DNA of 64,000 bases from Polyangium jinanense (lineage in GTDB: Bacteria; Myxococcota; Polyangia; Polyangiales; Polyangiaceae), in contig NZ_JAGTJJ010000012.1 in assembly GCF_028435365.1 (NCBI RefSeq), positions 62,001 through 126,000 of the forward strand. The letters are read 5' to 3'. Below the pieces are notes generated by a model, which had not been told where the DNA came from, ran no database searches, and worked only from the letters and a program-made list of their open reading frames with translations. Below, one piece after another: positions 1 through 9,937 of this stretch. The translations under genes and the position numbers were made by a program. The first letter of the stretch is position 1, and the number at the start of each line of letters is the position of its first letter.

Positions 1-1116
1 GGACGGATCATTCGACGGAACGCCTGCCGGACACGGATCCACGACCATCCGGTTGTCCTTCGCGAACGTGTTGAAGGTCGACACGCACGACTCGTCGGTC
101 GTCTCCTTGTTGATCACGCCCTGGCCGACGTACCCCTCCGCGATCGTGCGCGCGGTGCGCGAGGGGAAGCCGAATTCGTCGACCTCCAGCGTGAGCTGCA
201 CATTCCCCCGCACCGCGCCTTCGATCGGCGCGAGCAGCGCCTGCGGTTTCGCGAACGTCGTGACCCACGTGGCGCCGTCGTTCGCCGCGAGCATCTTTTC
301 CCGCAGCGTGGCGTAGTTCGAGGCGTTCGTCGAGAAATCCCACGACACGAGATCCGCCGGGACGAGCGCATTCGCGAAATTCTTCGCGCCCCATCGCCCC
401 TCGGTGATCAAAAACAGCGTGATGTCCACGTTCGCCCCCGTGCCGACCGCGACCATGCGCAGCGGCAAGGTCGGGCTGATGCCGGGTTGCCATACGCGGA
501 CCGGCTTCATTTCGTTCACGCCTTTGCCCGGCTGCAGCCGGAGCGCGATGAAATCGAACCCCTCGTCGATGTACGCGTCGATCACCGGCGCCGTCTCCGG
601 GGGAATCGTGTATCCGGCGGTCGTCAGCCAATCGTCGAGCACGCCCGGCGTCTCGGTGCTCAGCGTCACGGTCTCGAACGGCCCCACCGTGCCGCGGTGC
701 ACCACGGTCACGCCTCCGCCGTTCGGCGCGAACTCGCCTCCGACCCCCGCGAAATCGGCCTGCGCGCACCCGCAATCGAAATCGGGGCCATTGTTGCAGC
801 TGATCGGCGGCGCGAACACCGTGGTCGACGTCGCCGCGTCCAGCGTCTCGAACCAGGCGTCGGTGGAGATCTCGATGACCGCGCCCGGCTTCACCGGCAA
901 AAGCCAGCCCCAGCTCTCGGGGTCGCCGTCGTATCGGATCTGATCCCAGAGCACCGTCTGCTTCGGTGAGACCGAGAGCGCCATCCGGTGCGCGTTCACG
1001 ATGGTGTTCACCATGGGCGGGACCACGCAGCCGCCGCACGCGTGGGCGTCGCTCGGCGCGAGCAACGCGGCGAGAGGGGCGGAGACGAGGAGGGTCGCAA
1101 GCAAGGATGTCTTCAT
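1..1116 (-). CDS. DUF2330 domain-containing secreted protein, partial (C-terminus beyond window)
   Basis: Reading leftward from an ATG at 1116 the frame stays open to base 1, so about 372 residues are visible and the C-terminus is missing. The protein begins with a signal peptide (a basic Met-Lys start, then a Leu/Ala-rich stretch ending in Ala-His-Ala) and then Cys-Gly-Gly-Cys. It continues with the AHRMALSVS...QTVLWDQIRYDG block and a WGWLLPVKPGA stretch, which I recognise as the start of the DUF2330 family found in myxobacteria and other Deltaproteobacteria. Conserved cysteines (ISCNN, DCGCAQ) suggest disulfides in an exported protein. No biochemical role is known to me. The kinase gene to its right lies on the same strand and ends 96 bases upstream of this start, so the two could share a transcript. 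Confidence 0.8.
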   Translation of the reverse strand, partial: MKTSLLATLLVSAPLAALLAPSDAHACGGCVVPPMVNTIVNAHRMALSVSPKQTVLWDQIRYDGDPESWGWLLPVKPGAVIEISTDAWFETLDAATSTTVFAPPISCNNGPDFDCGCAQADFAGVGGEFAPNGGGVTVVHRGTVGPFETVTLSTETPGVLDDWLTTAGYTIPPETAPVIDAYIDEGFDFIALRLQPGKGVNEMKPVRVWQPGISPTLPLRMVAVGTGANVDITLFLITEGRWGAKNFANALVPADLVSWDFSTNASNYATLREKMLAANDGATWVTTFAKPQALLAPIEGAVRGNVQLTLEVDEFGFPSRTARTIAEGYVGQGVINKETTDESCVSTFNTFAKDNRMVVDPCPAGVPSNDPS

Positions 1117-1212
1117 GAAGGTCTCCCATCGCGCCGGGAATGAGGCGCGGCGCGGGGCCATCGTAGAGCAAATCGCCCCCGTCGATCGGGCTTTCGCCCT
1201 CCGACCTGTCGC

Positions 1213-4200
1213 TCAGTCCCGGGGCGGAGGTATTTCGCCTTGGTTTCCCACCCCCGGGGGAAGGAAGGGGAGCTCCACGAGGAACGTCGCTCCGGCGTTT
1301 GGCTGGCTTTCCACGCGGACGGACCCGCCATGCGAGGTCACGATCCAGTGCACCAGGTACAGCCCGAGGCCGAGGCCCCCGAAATTCTGCGCCGGCACCG
1401 CGCGCTCGAAGCGATTGAAGATCTTGGCCTGATCTTTCTCCGCAATTCCGATTCCATGGTCCCGGACGACGAGCAACGCCGAGGCGGCCTGCCTGCGCAC
1501 GGTCACGTGAATGGGCTGATGCTTGCCGTATTTCATCGCGTTCGACAGGAGGTTCACCACGACCTGCTCCAGGCGGGACTTGTCCCAGGACCCCACCACG
1601 GGCGCGTCCATCTCGAGCTCCATCCGGCAGCCCGCCGATGCGAGCTGCGGGGCCATTCGCCGGGCGACCTCGCGGGTCAGGGCGGAGAGCTCGACCGGCT
1701 CGAAGGTGAGCGTCAGCCGTCCGCTGTGCAGCCTCGCAACATCGAGCAGCTCGTCCACCAGGTGCCCGAGCCGCGCGACCTGCCGATGGAGGACCTGGAG
1801 CATCGTCTCGATCCGTGCCGGGGTGAGAGGCACGGACGGGTCGCGGCGCATGAGCCGCTCGACCAGCTGAATCTGCAATTGCAGCGACGCGAGCGGGGTC
1901 TTGAGCTCGTGGGAGGCGACCATGAGGAATTCGTCCCGGAGTCCGATCGCCTCCTGGGCTTTGGCGTACAGCCGGGCATTGTCGAGCGCGAGCGCTGCGC
2001 GGCGCCCCAGCTCTTCGGCGAGTGCCAGGTCGGCCGCGCCATAACGACGATGAGGCGCGGTTGCCAAGAGGAACATGACCCCGAGGCATCGATCACGCGC
2101 GAGGAGCGGGACCCGGAGGTAGGCGTGGACGTTCCGGTCTTGCAAAAGGGGCGCGGCGCGGGCGTCTCCGATTTCGGGCTCGGTCGGCATCGATACCACG
2201 AGCCCGCTCAGCGCCTCGCGCAGCATATCGAGCTCTCCGGGGGGCACGCCTCGGGCAGCGGTATGGAAACGCGTGTCGTTCTCGGAGGGGACGGTGACGA
2301 CGCACTGGTCGGAGAGCTCGGGCACCGCGAGCGCGGCCACGCTATCGAGCGTCGCTTCATACCCGAGCACCATCAGGGTACGGCTCGCCTCGGCCAGAAA
2401 GCGCTGGGCTCGCTCGGCCTGCTTGCGCTCGGTGATGTCGGTCGACATCCCGCAGAGCGTGCGCGATGCGGTGCCTTCGCCGAGCGGGAACTTGACCGAC
2501 AGGAAGGTATGCAATCCATCGGCGAGCGGAACCTCCTCCTCCCACTCCATCGGCGCGCCTGCCTCGAGCACCTTCCGATCGTGGTCACGAATCATCTCTG
2601 CGACCGGAGCGGGGAAGAGGTCCGCGTCGGTTTTTCCGAGGAGATGCTCGTTCGGCACGCGGAGCAGGTGGCCCACGTGCCGATTGGTGAGCAGGAAGCG
2701 GCCTTCGCGGTCCTTGAGGTAGATGGCCGCCGCCGAATTGTCGATGATGGCCTTGAGGGCCTGCTCCGCCCGCCTCCGCTCGGTGTTCTCCTCTTCGAGG
2801 TCAGAATAGAGCACGGCATTTTCCACCGAGATGGCCGATTGCGAGGCGAGCAGTTCGAGCACGCTGAGCCGCCCGGCGGTGAACGCCCCGGTGACGAGGT
2901 TGTTCTCCAGGTAGAGCATCCCGAGCAGACGCGTCTGGCGCACGATCGGCAGGCAGAGCAATGACCTCGGCCGCTTGCGCGTGAAGTAGTCGTCCTCGAG
3001 GAACGGGTGCCGGGCGGTGGCGTCGTCGAGCAGCACGCGCTCGCGGGTCCGGCGAACGTAGTTCAGAATGGATTGCGGAAGCGTCGCCGTCGACCTCTCG
3101 GTCGTATCGAGCAATTGCACCGTCCCTCCGCGCGCCTCGATCGCGGCCGCAATAGACAGGCGCTCGTCCCGGACGAGGAGCACGTGCCCTCCGTCCGCGC
3201 CCGCGTGCTCGATCACGACGCGCAGCAATGTCTCGAGCAATCGCGGCAGCTTGAGCTCCCCGGAGATGCTTTGCGAGGCCTTGACCACCGATAAGACGTC
3301 GAATTGCTCGGCCCGCACGGCGAAGGTGACGGTGGGGGCGATGGGCTTGCGCTCCACGAGGTGGGGGTAGCGCTGGTCGAGCTGCTCCACCTTGGCATGG
3401 GCGCCCCAGCGGAAGTAGCCGGCGCGGGCCTTTTGCAGGTAGGCGTCGGCGGCGATGGAAAGGCCGCGCGCGCGGTAAAACCCCGCCGCGAGCTCGCAGG
3501 CGATGGCCTCGTACTGGACGAAGCCGTGCTCCCGCGCCGACGAAATGGCCTGCTCGTAGAGCCGGATGGCCTCCGCCTCTTGCCCCCGGAGCCGGGCGAT
3601 TTCGGCGCGGAGGAGGGCGTGCTTGTGGAGGAAGTTTTCGGGGCAGTTCGAGGCCCACACGCCGAGCTGCCTCTCGCCCGAAAGGAGGCCCTCGGGGAGG
3701 TCCCGCGGCTCCGAGGGCGACGCCTCGTCGCAGAGGGCGGCGAGCGCGAGCGCGCGATAGAAGACGTGATCGACGAACAACGGACTCGTCCTGATCTTTG
3801 CAGGGTTCTCGGCGCTCGCCAGGGTCGTCGCCGCGGCAGCCTCTCGGGGACAGCCAAGCACGAAGAGCGCCTGTGCTCTCAGGATGTAGTAATAGCCATG
3901 GGCTCCCTCCATGTCCTTCGGATCCAGCCGCGCCTCGAAGGCCTCTTGATCCAGCACCGATCCATCCAGCATCGGGAAGTGGACGGCTCTCCCTCGCAGC
4001 GTCTGGATCAGGCCATGGGCGCTGAGGAGGGTATCATGAGCGAACGGGTAACCGGCCCTGCGCACGAAGGCGAGTCGATCTTCGACTGCATGAATGACGT
4101 CCTCCAGGCGCTCTCCGCAGGCGAGCGGGAACAACGGGGCATGACCACTATTGAGACATGCGATGATCAGATCACCCGACTCGATCGCGGCATTGAAGCC

Positions 4201-7182
4201 AATGCGCCCGGCGAGACCACTCTCTCGATAGCCACGCATCCAGAAAGCAATGTGGTGTCCGAATATCGTGAATGCGAAGGACTTCGTGGTGATGAAGCTG
4301 CTCCTGTCCGCCAGGTCGCAGGCGACTTTGCCGAACCGGTAAGCCTCCTTGTATCTTTCGAACCTCCAGCTGATCTCCATTGCGAAATCGATGTACGCGT
4401 GGGCGGAGCTCTCGGCGTTGCCGTGACGCAGGCTGAGCTCGATTCTGCGCGTGGCAAGGAGATACACCAGGTTCGGGTCTACCAGATAAGCGGCGACCCC
4501 CATGCCTCGCAAGACGCCCATCACCACCTTGATCTCCGGGTGCGTCATGGGGGGCAGATGCAGGAGATCCTCGATAGGCCGGTCGCCCAGCAATCGCCAG
4601 ATACGTTCGGTTTCTTTTTCGATCTCGGTGTCGGTGGGGTGCGGTGATATCTCGATACCGAAGGCGCGGAGGCACGGAAGCCCGATCTCCACCGCGCGGG
4701 CGCTTTGCCCGCGGGTCGCATGGAAGGCCACCACGAGCTCGACGACCGCGGCCCTCTCGATCGTGGTCCGCGCTCGCGCCATCAGCTCTTGGAAGAGCTG
4801 TTCGATGTCAGCGAAGCTGCTCGTGGCATACGCTGCGTGCGCGCGCTCGAAGGTCAGGCTGTACGTCAGCTCGTACTGCGCCTCCCAGCGGTCAGGCGCG
4901 AGCAATGCCACGCCGGCGGCGAAGAGCGCAGCCGCCGAGTGGAAGGCCGCCGCGGCCTTGGCCTTTCTGCCGGCGCGCAGGTTCAACGCGGCCAGCTCGT
5001 CCCTCTCCGCCTGCGAATGGAGGAGCGCCGCGCCGCGGTTCAGGTGACCGACGATGTCGAAGATGGTCTCCTCACGCTTTTCGGCGCGTTGACGCTGGAG
5101 GAGCACCCGGCCAATCCCGAGGTGCACCTCAGGGAGCTGCCCTGTCGGAATCAGCGCGTAGGCGGCTTGCTGCACCCGGTCGTGGAGGAATCGATAGGTC
5201 CCGCCCTGGGAAAGGATCAGCCCCTCCCGCGCGGCCTCTTCGAGCGCCTCGCGGAGCTCTGCGGCCGGACGCTTGGCGACCACCGCGAGGGTATCGACGT
5301 CGATGCGATTGCCGATGCACGCGGCGAGCTTGAGCGCGTCCTGCGCCGGGACCGAGAGCCGCGAAAGTTTTCCTGCCATCAGCTCGACGACGTTGTCGGT
5401 GAAGCCTTTTTCGTGGATCGCGGTGATGTCCCATCTCCACGCGCCCGCCTCCGCATCGAGGGCAATGAGCCCCTCTTGATGCAGCGCGATCAAAAACTGG
5501 AGCACGAAAAACGGATTGCCGCCGGTCTTCTCATACACCAGGCGTGCGAGCGGCTCGGCCCGCTCCGCGCTTTCGTGGACCGCCTCGGCCACGAGCGCTC
5601 CGACATGCGCGGCCGAGAGCGGGGCGAGGACGATGTCGGCGACCGCGGCGCCGCGCTTTTTCACGTCCGCCAGCGTGAGCGAGAGCAGGTGCGCGGGGCC
5701 GACCTCGTTGTCGCGGTAGGCGCCGAGCACGAGCAAGTGCGCCGCCTCGGTATACGTCACGAGCTGCTCGAGGAGCTTCAAGCTGGCCGCGTCGGCCCAT
5801 TGCAGATCGTCGAGAAACAGCACCAACGGATGCTCTTTCCTGGCAATCACGGCGACGAAGCGCTGGAGCGTCGCGTGCAGCCGGCTCTGGGCCTCGACCG
5901 CGGGGAGCTCGGGCATGGGCGCTTGCGGGCCCACGACCTGCTCGATGTCGGGGAGCACGTCGGCGAGCAGCCGACCGTTCGGGCCGAGGGCCTCTCGCAG
6001 GCGCTCCCGGAAGCGTTCGACCTCGGCCTCGCTCGCGCTCAGGATCTCCTGCAAAAGGCCGCGGAACGCCTGGAGGAAAGGAAGGTAGGGGATGTCTCGA
6101 TTGTAGGGGTCGCACTTGCCAGAGACGAAAAACCCCCGTTCCCGCACCACGGGGTTGTGAAGCTCGGCCACGAGTGACGATTTGCCGATGCCCGAGTAGC
6201 CCGACACGAGCACGAGCTCCGGCCGGCCCTCTGCGACCACCCGCTCGAATGCGGCGCGCAGCGCCTCGACTTCGCGCTCGCGCCCATAGAGTCGCTGCGG
6301 GATCTGGAAGCGGTCGGAGAGGTCACGCTGCCCGAGCGCAAACGGTTGAATGATGCCGCTCGTCCGCCACCGGGCGAAGCACTCGGTCAGGTCGTGCCGC
6401 AGCCCGAGCGCGCTCTGATAACGATCCTCGGCGGCCTTGGCCAAAAGCTTGAGCACGACTGCGGACAAAAGCGGGGGAACGGACGGGACGATCGCGTGGG
6501 GCGGGAGGGGTGTCTGGGCGATGTGGCAATACACCCATTCCACGGGGTCGCTGGCCTGGAAGGGCAGGGTGCCCGTCAGCATCACGTAGAACGTGACGCC
6601 GAGGGAATACAGGTCGGTCCGCTCGTCGATCCAGCGGTTCATCCGGCCCGTCTGTTCCGGGGCCATATAAGCGAGCGTCCCCTCGATGAGAACGGCGTGG
6701 GTGAGGTTCTGGGATTCGCGTGGCGCCCGGGAGGCGATCCCGAGATCCGTGATTTTGACCTCGCCGGTATCGGGGTTGTAGAGCAGGTTTTGAGGCTTGA
6801 TGTCCTTGTGGATGACGTGATGCCGATGCAGCTCGGCGAGCGCTGAGGTCATTCGGAGGGCGAGCGGGAAGAAGCGCTCGAGCGGCATGGGACCGTCGAG
6901 CAGCTGATCGAGCGAATGGCCCCCGAAGTCCTCCAGGACCAGGGCCGGCTGGCCGTCGAGCGCATCGATTGCGTACGGCTTGACGACGGCCGAAGCGTCC
7001 ATCGCCCCGGCGATTTCGTACTCGTGATACAGCCGCCCGAGGGCGCGGGGGCCGGCGTGGTCGGCTCGCAGGACCTTGAGCACCACCGGCCGGTCGTCTT
7101 CTTTGCGGCGCGCTCGGAAGACGAGGGTGTCTGCCCCTTCGTGGAGGATTTCGAGTCCGACATAACGCGAATCACGGGTCAT
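1213..7182 (-). CDS. Trifunctional Ser/Thr protein kinase / AAA ATPase / sensor histidine kinase
   Basis: A 1989-residue cytoplasmic signalling protein. Residues 1-275 are a Hanks-type kinase: Lys36 in VVLKVL, HKDIKPQNLL at 125-134 (HKD instead of HRD), DLG at 146-148 instead of DFG, and GTLAYMAPEQ near 168. Residues 300-700 are an AAA/STAND-type ATPase with a RLYGRE entry motif, Walker A GYSGIGKSS near 328-336 and Walker B LVLFLDD near 453-459. A helical TPR-like middle runs to about 1250. It is followed by GAF (about 1297-1450), PAS (about 1475-1590), a second GAF (about 1600-1740), HisKA with SHELKTPL near residue 1756, and an HATPase with LLSNAMKYG, DHGIGI and GLGLGLYL. This is the kinase/ATP-binding/histidine-kinase architecture common in myxobacteria and some cyanobacteria. 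No receiver domain is attached, so the partner is unknown. The GAF and PAS domains suggest sensing of an intracellular ligand or redox state (inference). Confidence 0.93.
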   Translation of the reverse strand: MTRDSRYVGLEILHEGADTLVFRARRKEDDRPVVLKVLRADHAGPRALGRLYHEYEIAGAMDASAVVKPYAIDALDGQPALVLEDFGGHSLDQLLDGPMPLERFFPLALRMTSALAELHRHHVIHKDIKPQNLLYNPDTGEVKITDLGIASRAPRESQNLTHAVLIEGTLAYMAPEQTGRMNRWIDERTDLYSLGVTFYVMLTGTLPFQASDPVEWVYCHIAQTPLPPHAIVPSVPPLLSAVVLKLLAKAAEDRYQSALGLRHDLTECFARWRTSGIIQPFALGQRDLSDRFQIPQRLYGREREVEALRAAFERVVAEGRPELVLVSGYSGIGKSSLVAELHNPVVRERGFFVSGKCDPYNRDIPYLPFLQAFRGLLQEILSASEAEVERFRERLREALGPNGRLLADVLPDIEQVVGPQAPMPELPAVEAQSRLHATLQRFVAVIARKEHPLVLFLDDLQWADAASLKLLEQLVTYTEAAHLLVLGAYRDNEVGPAHLLSLTLADVKKRGAAVADIVLAPLSAAHVGALVAEAVHESAERAEPLARLVYEKTGGNPFFVLQFLIALHQEGLIALDAEAGAWRWDITAIHEKGFTDNVVELMAGKLSRLSVPAQDALKLAACIGNRIDVDTLAVVAKRPAAELREALEEAAREGLILSQGGTYRFLHDRVQQAAYALIPTGQLPEVHLGIGRVLLQRQRAEKREETIFDIVGHLNRGAALLHSQAERDELAALNLRAGRKAKAAAAFHSAAALFAAGVALLAPDRWEAQYELTYSLTFERAHAAYATSSFADIEQLFQELMARARTTIERAAVVELVVAFHATRGQSARAVEIGLPCLRAFGIEISPHPTDTEIEKETERIWRLLGDRPIEDLLHLPPMTHPEIKVVMGVLRGMGVAAYLVDPNLVYLLATRRIELSLRHGNAESSAHAYIDFAMEISWRFERYKEAYRFGKVACDLADRSSFITTKSFAFTIFGHHIAFWMRGYRESGLAGRIGFNAAIESGDLIIACLNSGHAPLFPLACGERLEDVIHAVEDRLAFVRRAGYPFAHDTLLSAHGLIQTLRGRAVHFPMLDGSVLDQEAFEARLDPKDMEGAHGYYYILRAQALFVLGCPREAAAATTLASAENPAKIRTSPLFVDHVFYRALALAALCDEASPSEPRDLPEGLLSGERQLGVWASNCPENFLHKHALLRAEIARLRGQEAEAIRLYEQAISSAREHGFVQYEAIACELAAGFYRARGLSIAADAYLQKARAGYFRWGAHAKVEQLDQRYPHLVERKPIAPTVTFAVRAEQFDVLSVVKASQSISGELKLPRLLETLLRVVIEHAGADGGHVLLVRDERLSIAAAIEARGGTVQLLDTTERSTATLPQSILNYVRRTRERVLLDDATARHPFLEDDYFTRKRPRSLLCLPIVRQTRLLGMLYLENNLVTGAFTAGRLSVLELLASQSAISVENAVLYSDLEEENTERRRAEQALKAIIDNSAAAIYLKDREGRFLLTNRHVGHLLRVPNEHLLGKTDADLFPAPVAEMIRDHDRKVLEAGAPMEWEEEVPLADGLHTFLSVKFPLGEGTASRTLCGMSTDITERKQAERAQRFLAEASRTLMVLGYEATLDSVAALAVPELSDQCVVTVPSENDTRFHTAARGVPPGELDMLREALSGLVVSMPTEPEIGDARAAPLLQDRNVHAYLRVPLLARDRCLGVMFLLATAPHRRYGAADLALAEELGRRAALALDNARLYAKAQEAIGLRDEFLMVASHELKTPLASLQLQIQLVERLMRRDPSVPLTPARIETMLQVLHRQVARLGHLVDELLDVARLHSGRLTLTFEPVELSALTREVARRMAPQLASAGCRMELEMDAPVVGSWDKSRLEQVVVNLLSNAMKYGKHQPIHVTVRRQAASALLVVRDHGIGIAEKDQAKIFNRFERAVPAQNFGGLGLGLYLVHWIVTSHGGSVRVESQPNAGATFLVELPFLPPGVGNQGEIPPPRD

Positions 7183-7321
7183 GTGAGCCTTTGGAGGCGA
7201 TCGGCGTGCCTCCGGTTCATAGAGCTATCGAGCCACTTGCGCATCGCGCAGGCCACGCACGGGAGCCCTTGCTCGACCTCTTCGTCGATTCCTTCGGCTG
7301 GATGTACTAGGCTCGGCGCCC

Positions 7322-8524
7322 ATGTTCCCGCCGCCGCCCCGTTTTTCGCGCCGCATGACCACCGCGGGCGTCACCGGCACGAACGGAAAAACCACGACCA
7401 CGACCTTCCTCGCGGCCGCGCTCGCCTGCCTCGCGCGGCCCGTCCTGCGCGTCACCACGCTCGGCGCCTTCCTCGACGACGCGAAGCTCCCGTTCCCGGC
7501 GACGCACGACGACTTCCTCGAAGCGATGCGCCACGGCTACGAAAAGGGCGCGCGATATGCCGCCGTCGAGGCCACGAGCGAGGCGCTCGCGCTCGGGTTT
7601 GCCAAGGCCTGGCCCATTTCTCTCGCCGTCTTCACGAACCTCACGCGGGATCACCTCGACGCGCACGGCTCGCCCGAGCATTACCTCGCGAGCAAAGCGC
7701 AGCTCTTCGTGCACCTGCCCGCGGGCGGCGCGGCGATCCTCAATGCCTGGGATCCCGCCTCGGAGCTCCTCGCGGAGGTCGTCGCGAAAGGCGCGCGGAC
7801 CGTCACGTACGGCCTCCCGTCCCGCACGCCGGGAAGGCCGGCGCTCCGGCCCGATCTCGTGGCCGAAGCCATCTCCGTCGGCTGGGACGGCACGCGCGGC
7901 AGGCTCGCGCCCTCGTCACGGTATCGCGACATGCCGCAGGAAATACGCATTTGCGCGATCGGCGAGCCGTTCCTGGAGAATGCGCTCGCCGCGCTCGCGG
8001 CCGCGATCGAGGCGGGCGTCCCTCCGGCCGACGCGGCGGACGCCATCGCTCGCGTGCCCGCGCCGCCCGGCCGATTCCAGGTCCTCGGCGAGGGGCCACG
8101 CGCCGTCGTCGATTACGCGCATTCCCCCGACGCGCTCGTCCGCACGCTCGTCACCGCGCGTAGCCTCACCGCGGGCCGCCTCGTCGTGGTCTTCGGCGCC
8201 GGCGGCGATCGCGACCGCGGCAAACGCGCTTTCATGGGCGAAGCCGCGCGCCGCGCCGATCGGGTCGTGCTCACGAGCGACAACCCCCGGAGCGAGGATC
8301 CCGCGGCGATCGCCGAACAAATCCGCGCGGGGCTCGGCGATCATCCGGGCGTCCGCGTCGTCGTCGACCGCGCCGAGGCCATCCGCGGGGCGATCGCGGA
8401 CGCGGGCCCTTCGGACGTCGTCGTGATCGCGGGCCGCGGCCCCGAGACCGAGCAGATCTTCGCCTCGGGAAAACGCAGGCTCGTGGACGCGGAGGTCGCG
8501 GCCGCGGCGCTCGCGAAGGCGTGA
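7322..8524 (+). CDS. Mur ligase family protein, MurE-like, lacking the N-terminal UDP-binding domain
   Basis: 400 residues resembling the central and C-terminal domains of MurE (UDP-MurNAc-tripeptide synthetase). Visible are the P-loop GVTGTNGKTTTT (about 17-28), AVFTNLTRDHLDAHGS (MurE-type NLxRDHLDxHG), VVDYAHSPDAL, FGAGGDRDRGKR, and the DNPR motif at 320-323 that in DAP-adding MurE contacts meso-diaminopimelate. Ordinary MurE has about 490 residues and a domain of roughly 90 residues before the P-loop; here the P-loop is almost at the N-terminus, so that domain is absent. The start could also be the ATG at 7355. It stands alone, away from any division/cell-wall gene cluster. It may act on a non-UDP substrate or a recycled muropeptide (inference); it is unlikely to be the housekeeping MurE. 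Confidence 0.85.
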   Translation: MFPPPPRFSRRMTTAGVTGTNGKTTTTTFLAAALACLARPVLRVTTLGAFLDDAKLPFPATHDDFLEAMRHGYEKGARYAAVEATSEALALGFAKAWPISLAVFTNLTRDHLDAHGSPEHYLASKAQLFVHLPAGGAAILNAWDPASELLAEVVAKGARTVTYGLPSRTPGRPALRPDLVAEAISVGWDGTRGRLAPSSRYRDMPQEIRICAIGEPFLENALAALAAAIEAGVPPADAADAIARVPAPPGRFQVLGEGPRAVVDYAHSPDALVRTLVTARSLTAGRLVVVFGAGGDRDRGKRAFMGEAARRADRVVLTSDNPRSEDPAAIAEQIRAGLGDHPGVRVVVDRAEAIRGAIADAGPSDVVVIAGRGPETEQIFASGKRRLVDAEVAAAALAKA

Positions 8525-8572
8525 AGCAAAAAAAAACCGGCATTCCCCGTACCCGCCGCGCGCCGTTCGGGC

Positions 8573-9928
8573 ATGATGCCCGCGATGCAGCGAGGGTTCG
8601 TCTTGCGCTTGGTTCAACGCGTCGTCGCCGTGCGCCCCGAGGAGATCGGCGCCGTCGTGTGGGCGTTCGTCTACTTCTTCCTGCTCCTCTCGGGGTATTA
8701 CCTCATTCGCCCGCTCCGGGACGCCATGGGCATCGCCGGCGGCGAGAAGGCCCTGCCGTGGCTCTTCTCCGCGACGTTCGTGGTGATGCTCTGCGCGGTC
8801 CCGCTCTACGGCGCCCTCGTCACGCGCCTCTCGCGCCGCCGCCTCGTCCCCGTCGTCCACCGGTTCTTCGCGGCAAACCTCCTCCTCTTCTTCGCGCTCG
8901 CCTCCCTCGGCGTCCCGCGCCCGATGATCGGTCGCGTCTTCTTCGTCTGGACCAGCGTCTACAACCTGTTCGTCGTCTCCGTCCTCTGGAGCTTCCTCGT
9001 CGACGTCTTCACGAGCGAGCAAGGCAAGCGCCTCTTCGGCGTCATCGCCGCGGGCGGCAGCGCGGGCGCGATCGTGGGCCCGCTCGTGACCGCCGCCGTG
9101 AGTGAGCGGCTCGGACAAACCCACCTCTTCTGGCTCCTCGTCCTCTCGGCCGTGACCTTGGAAGCCTGCGTTTACTGCGCGCGGCGCGCCGAGCACCACG
9201 CGGGCGCCCGGAACGAATCGGAGGCGCGCGCCTCATCGGACAAACCCGTCGGCGGGTCGCTCTTCGCCGGCGTTCGCCTCATCGTCGCGTCGCCGTACCT
9301 CGCGGGCATCGCGCTCGCGATGCTCCTCCTGACGACGATGAACACGTTCCTCTACCTCCAGAAGACGGACCTCGTCCGCCGCGCGGCGCAGGGAGCGGCC
9401 GCGCATACGGCCCTCTTCGCCTGGAACGATACGGCCGTGAACGTCCTGTCCGCCGCGCTCTCGCTCTTCCTCACGGGCCGATTGATGACCCGGCTCGGCC
9501 TCGCCGCGGCGCTCGTGGTGCTTCCCGTCCTCTCCGGCCTCGGATTCTCGGCGCTCGCCGTCTATCCGTCGCTCGCCGTCGTCGCCGTCGTCGAGGGCCT
9601 CCGCCGCGCGTCGCAATACGCGATCGAGCGCCCGGCGCGCGAGGTGCTTTATACCGTCCTGCCCCGGGAAGCGAAATACAAGGCGAAGAGCTTCATCGAT
9701 ACCGTGGTGTTCCGCGGCGGCGACGCCTCGAGCGCGTGGGCCCACGCGGGCCTGCTTTCGCTCGGTTTGTCCTCCTCGGGTATCTCGCTCGTCGCGGTCC
9801 CGCTCGCGGGCCTCTGGCTCGGCGTGGCGCTGTTCCTTGCCCGCCGCGAGAAGATCATGGCCGCGGAGCTTTCCGAGCCGCGCGCGGCGCCGAGACCGGC
9901 GGAGGAACCGGGGATTTCCCAGGGATGA
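8573..9928 (+). CDS. NTP/NDP exchange-type (TLC-like) MFS membrane transporter
   Basis: A 451-residue integral membrane protein with roughly 10-12 hydrophobic segments. The N-terminal region reads VVWAFVYFFLLLSGYYLIRPLRDAMG, and a later segment reads LFGVIAAGGSAGAIVGPLV. These are hallmarks of the bacterial TLC/ADP-ATP-translocase-like branch often called NTP/NDP exchange transporter in free-living bacteria, where the substrate is usually unproven. The C-terminal half contains YAIERPAREVLYTVLPREAKYKAKSFIDTVVFRGGD, also typical of that branch (quoted in pieces: EVLYTVLPREAKYKAKSF). Several in-frame ATGs (8573, 8576, 8585) could be the start and none has a clear ribosome site. It begins 48 bases after the Mur-like ligase on the same strand, so co-transcription is possible. 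Confidence 0.8.
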   Translation: MMPAMQRGFVLRLVQRVVAVRPEEIGAVVWAFVYFFLLLSGYYLIRPLRDAMGIAGGEKALPWLFSATFVVMLCAVPLYGALVTRLSRRRLVPVVHRFFAANLLLFFALASLGVPRPMIGRVFFVWTSVYNLFVVSVLWSFLVDVFTSEQGKRLFGVIAAGGSAGAIVGPLVTAAVSERLGQTHLFWLLVLSAVTLEACVYCARRAEHHAGARNESEARASSDKPVGGSLFAGVRLIVASPYLAGIALAMLLLTTMNTFLYLQKTDLVRRAAQGAAAHTALFAWNDTAVNVLSAALSLFLTGRLMTRLGLAAALVVLPVLSGLGFSALAVYPSLAVVAVVEGLRRASQYAIERPAREVLYTVLPREAKYKAKSFIDTVVFRGGDASSAWAHAGLLSLGLSSSGISLVAVPLAGLWLGVALFLARREKIMAAELSEPRAAPRPAEEPGISQG

Positions 9929-9937
9929 CGCAGAGCG

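Noticed and set aside
8..2089. Long minus-strand open frame of 693 codons
   Set aside because: It overlaps two better supported minus-strand genes in a different frame (DUF2330 protein and the giant kinase) and its translation is an Arg/Gly/Ala-rich composition artefact of GC-rich DNA.
8526..8536. A9 run after the Mur-like ligase as part of a terminator
   Set aside because: No stem lies beside it in the orientation needed for either strand.
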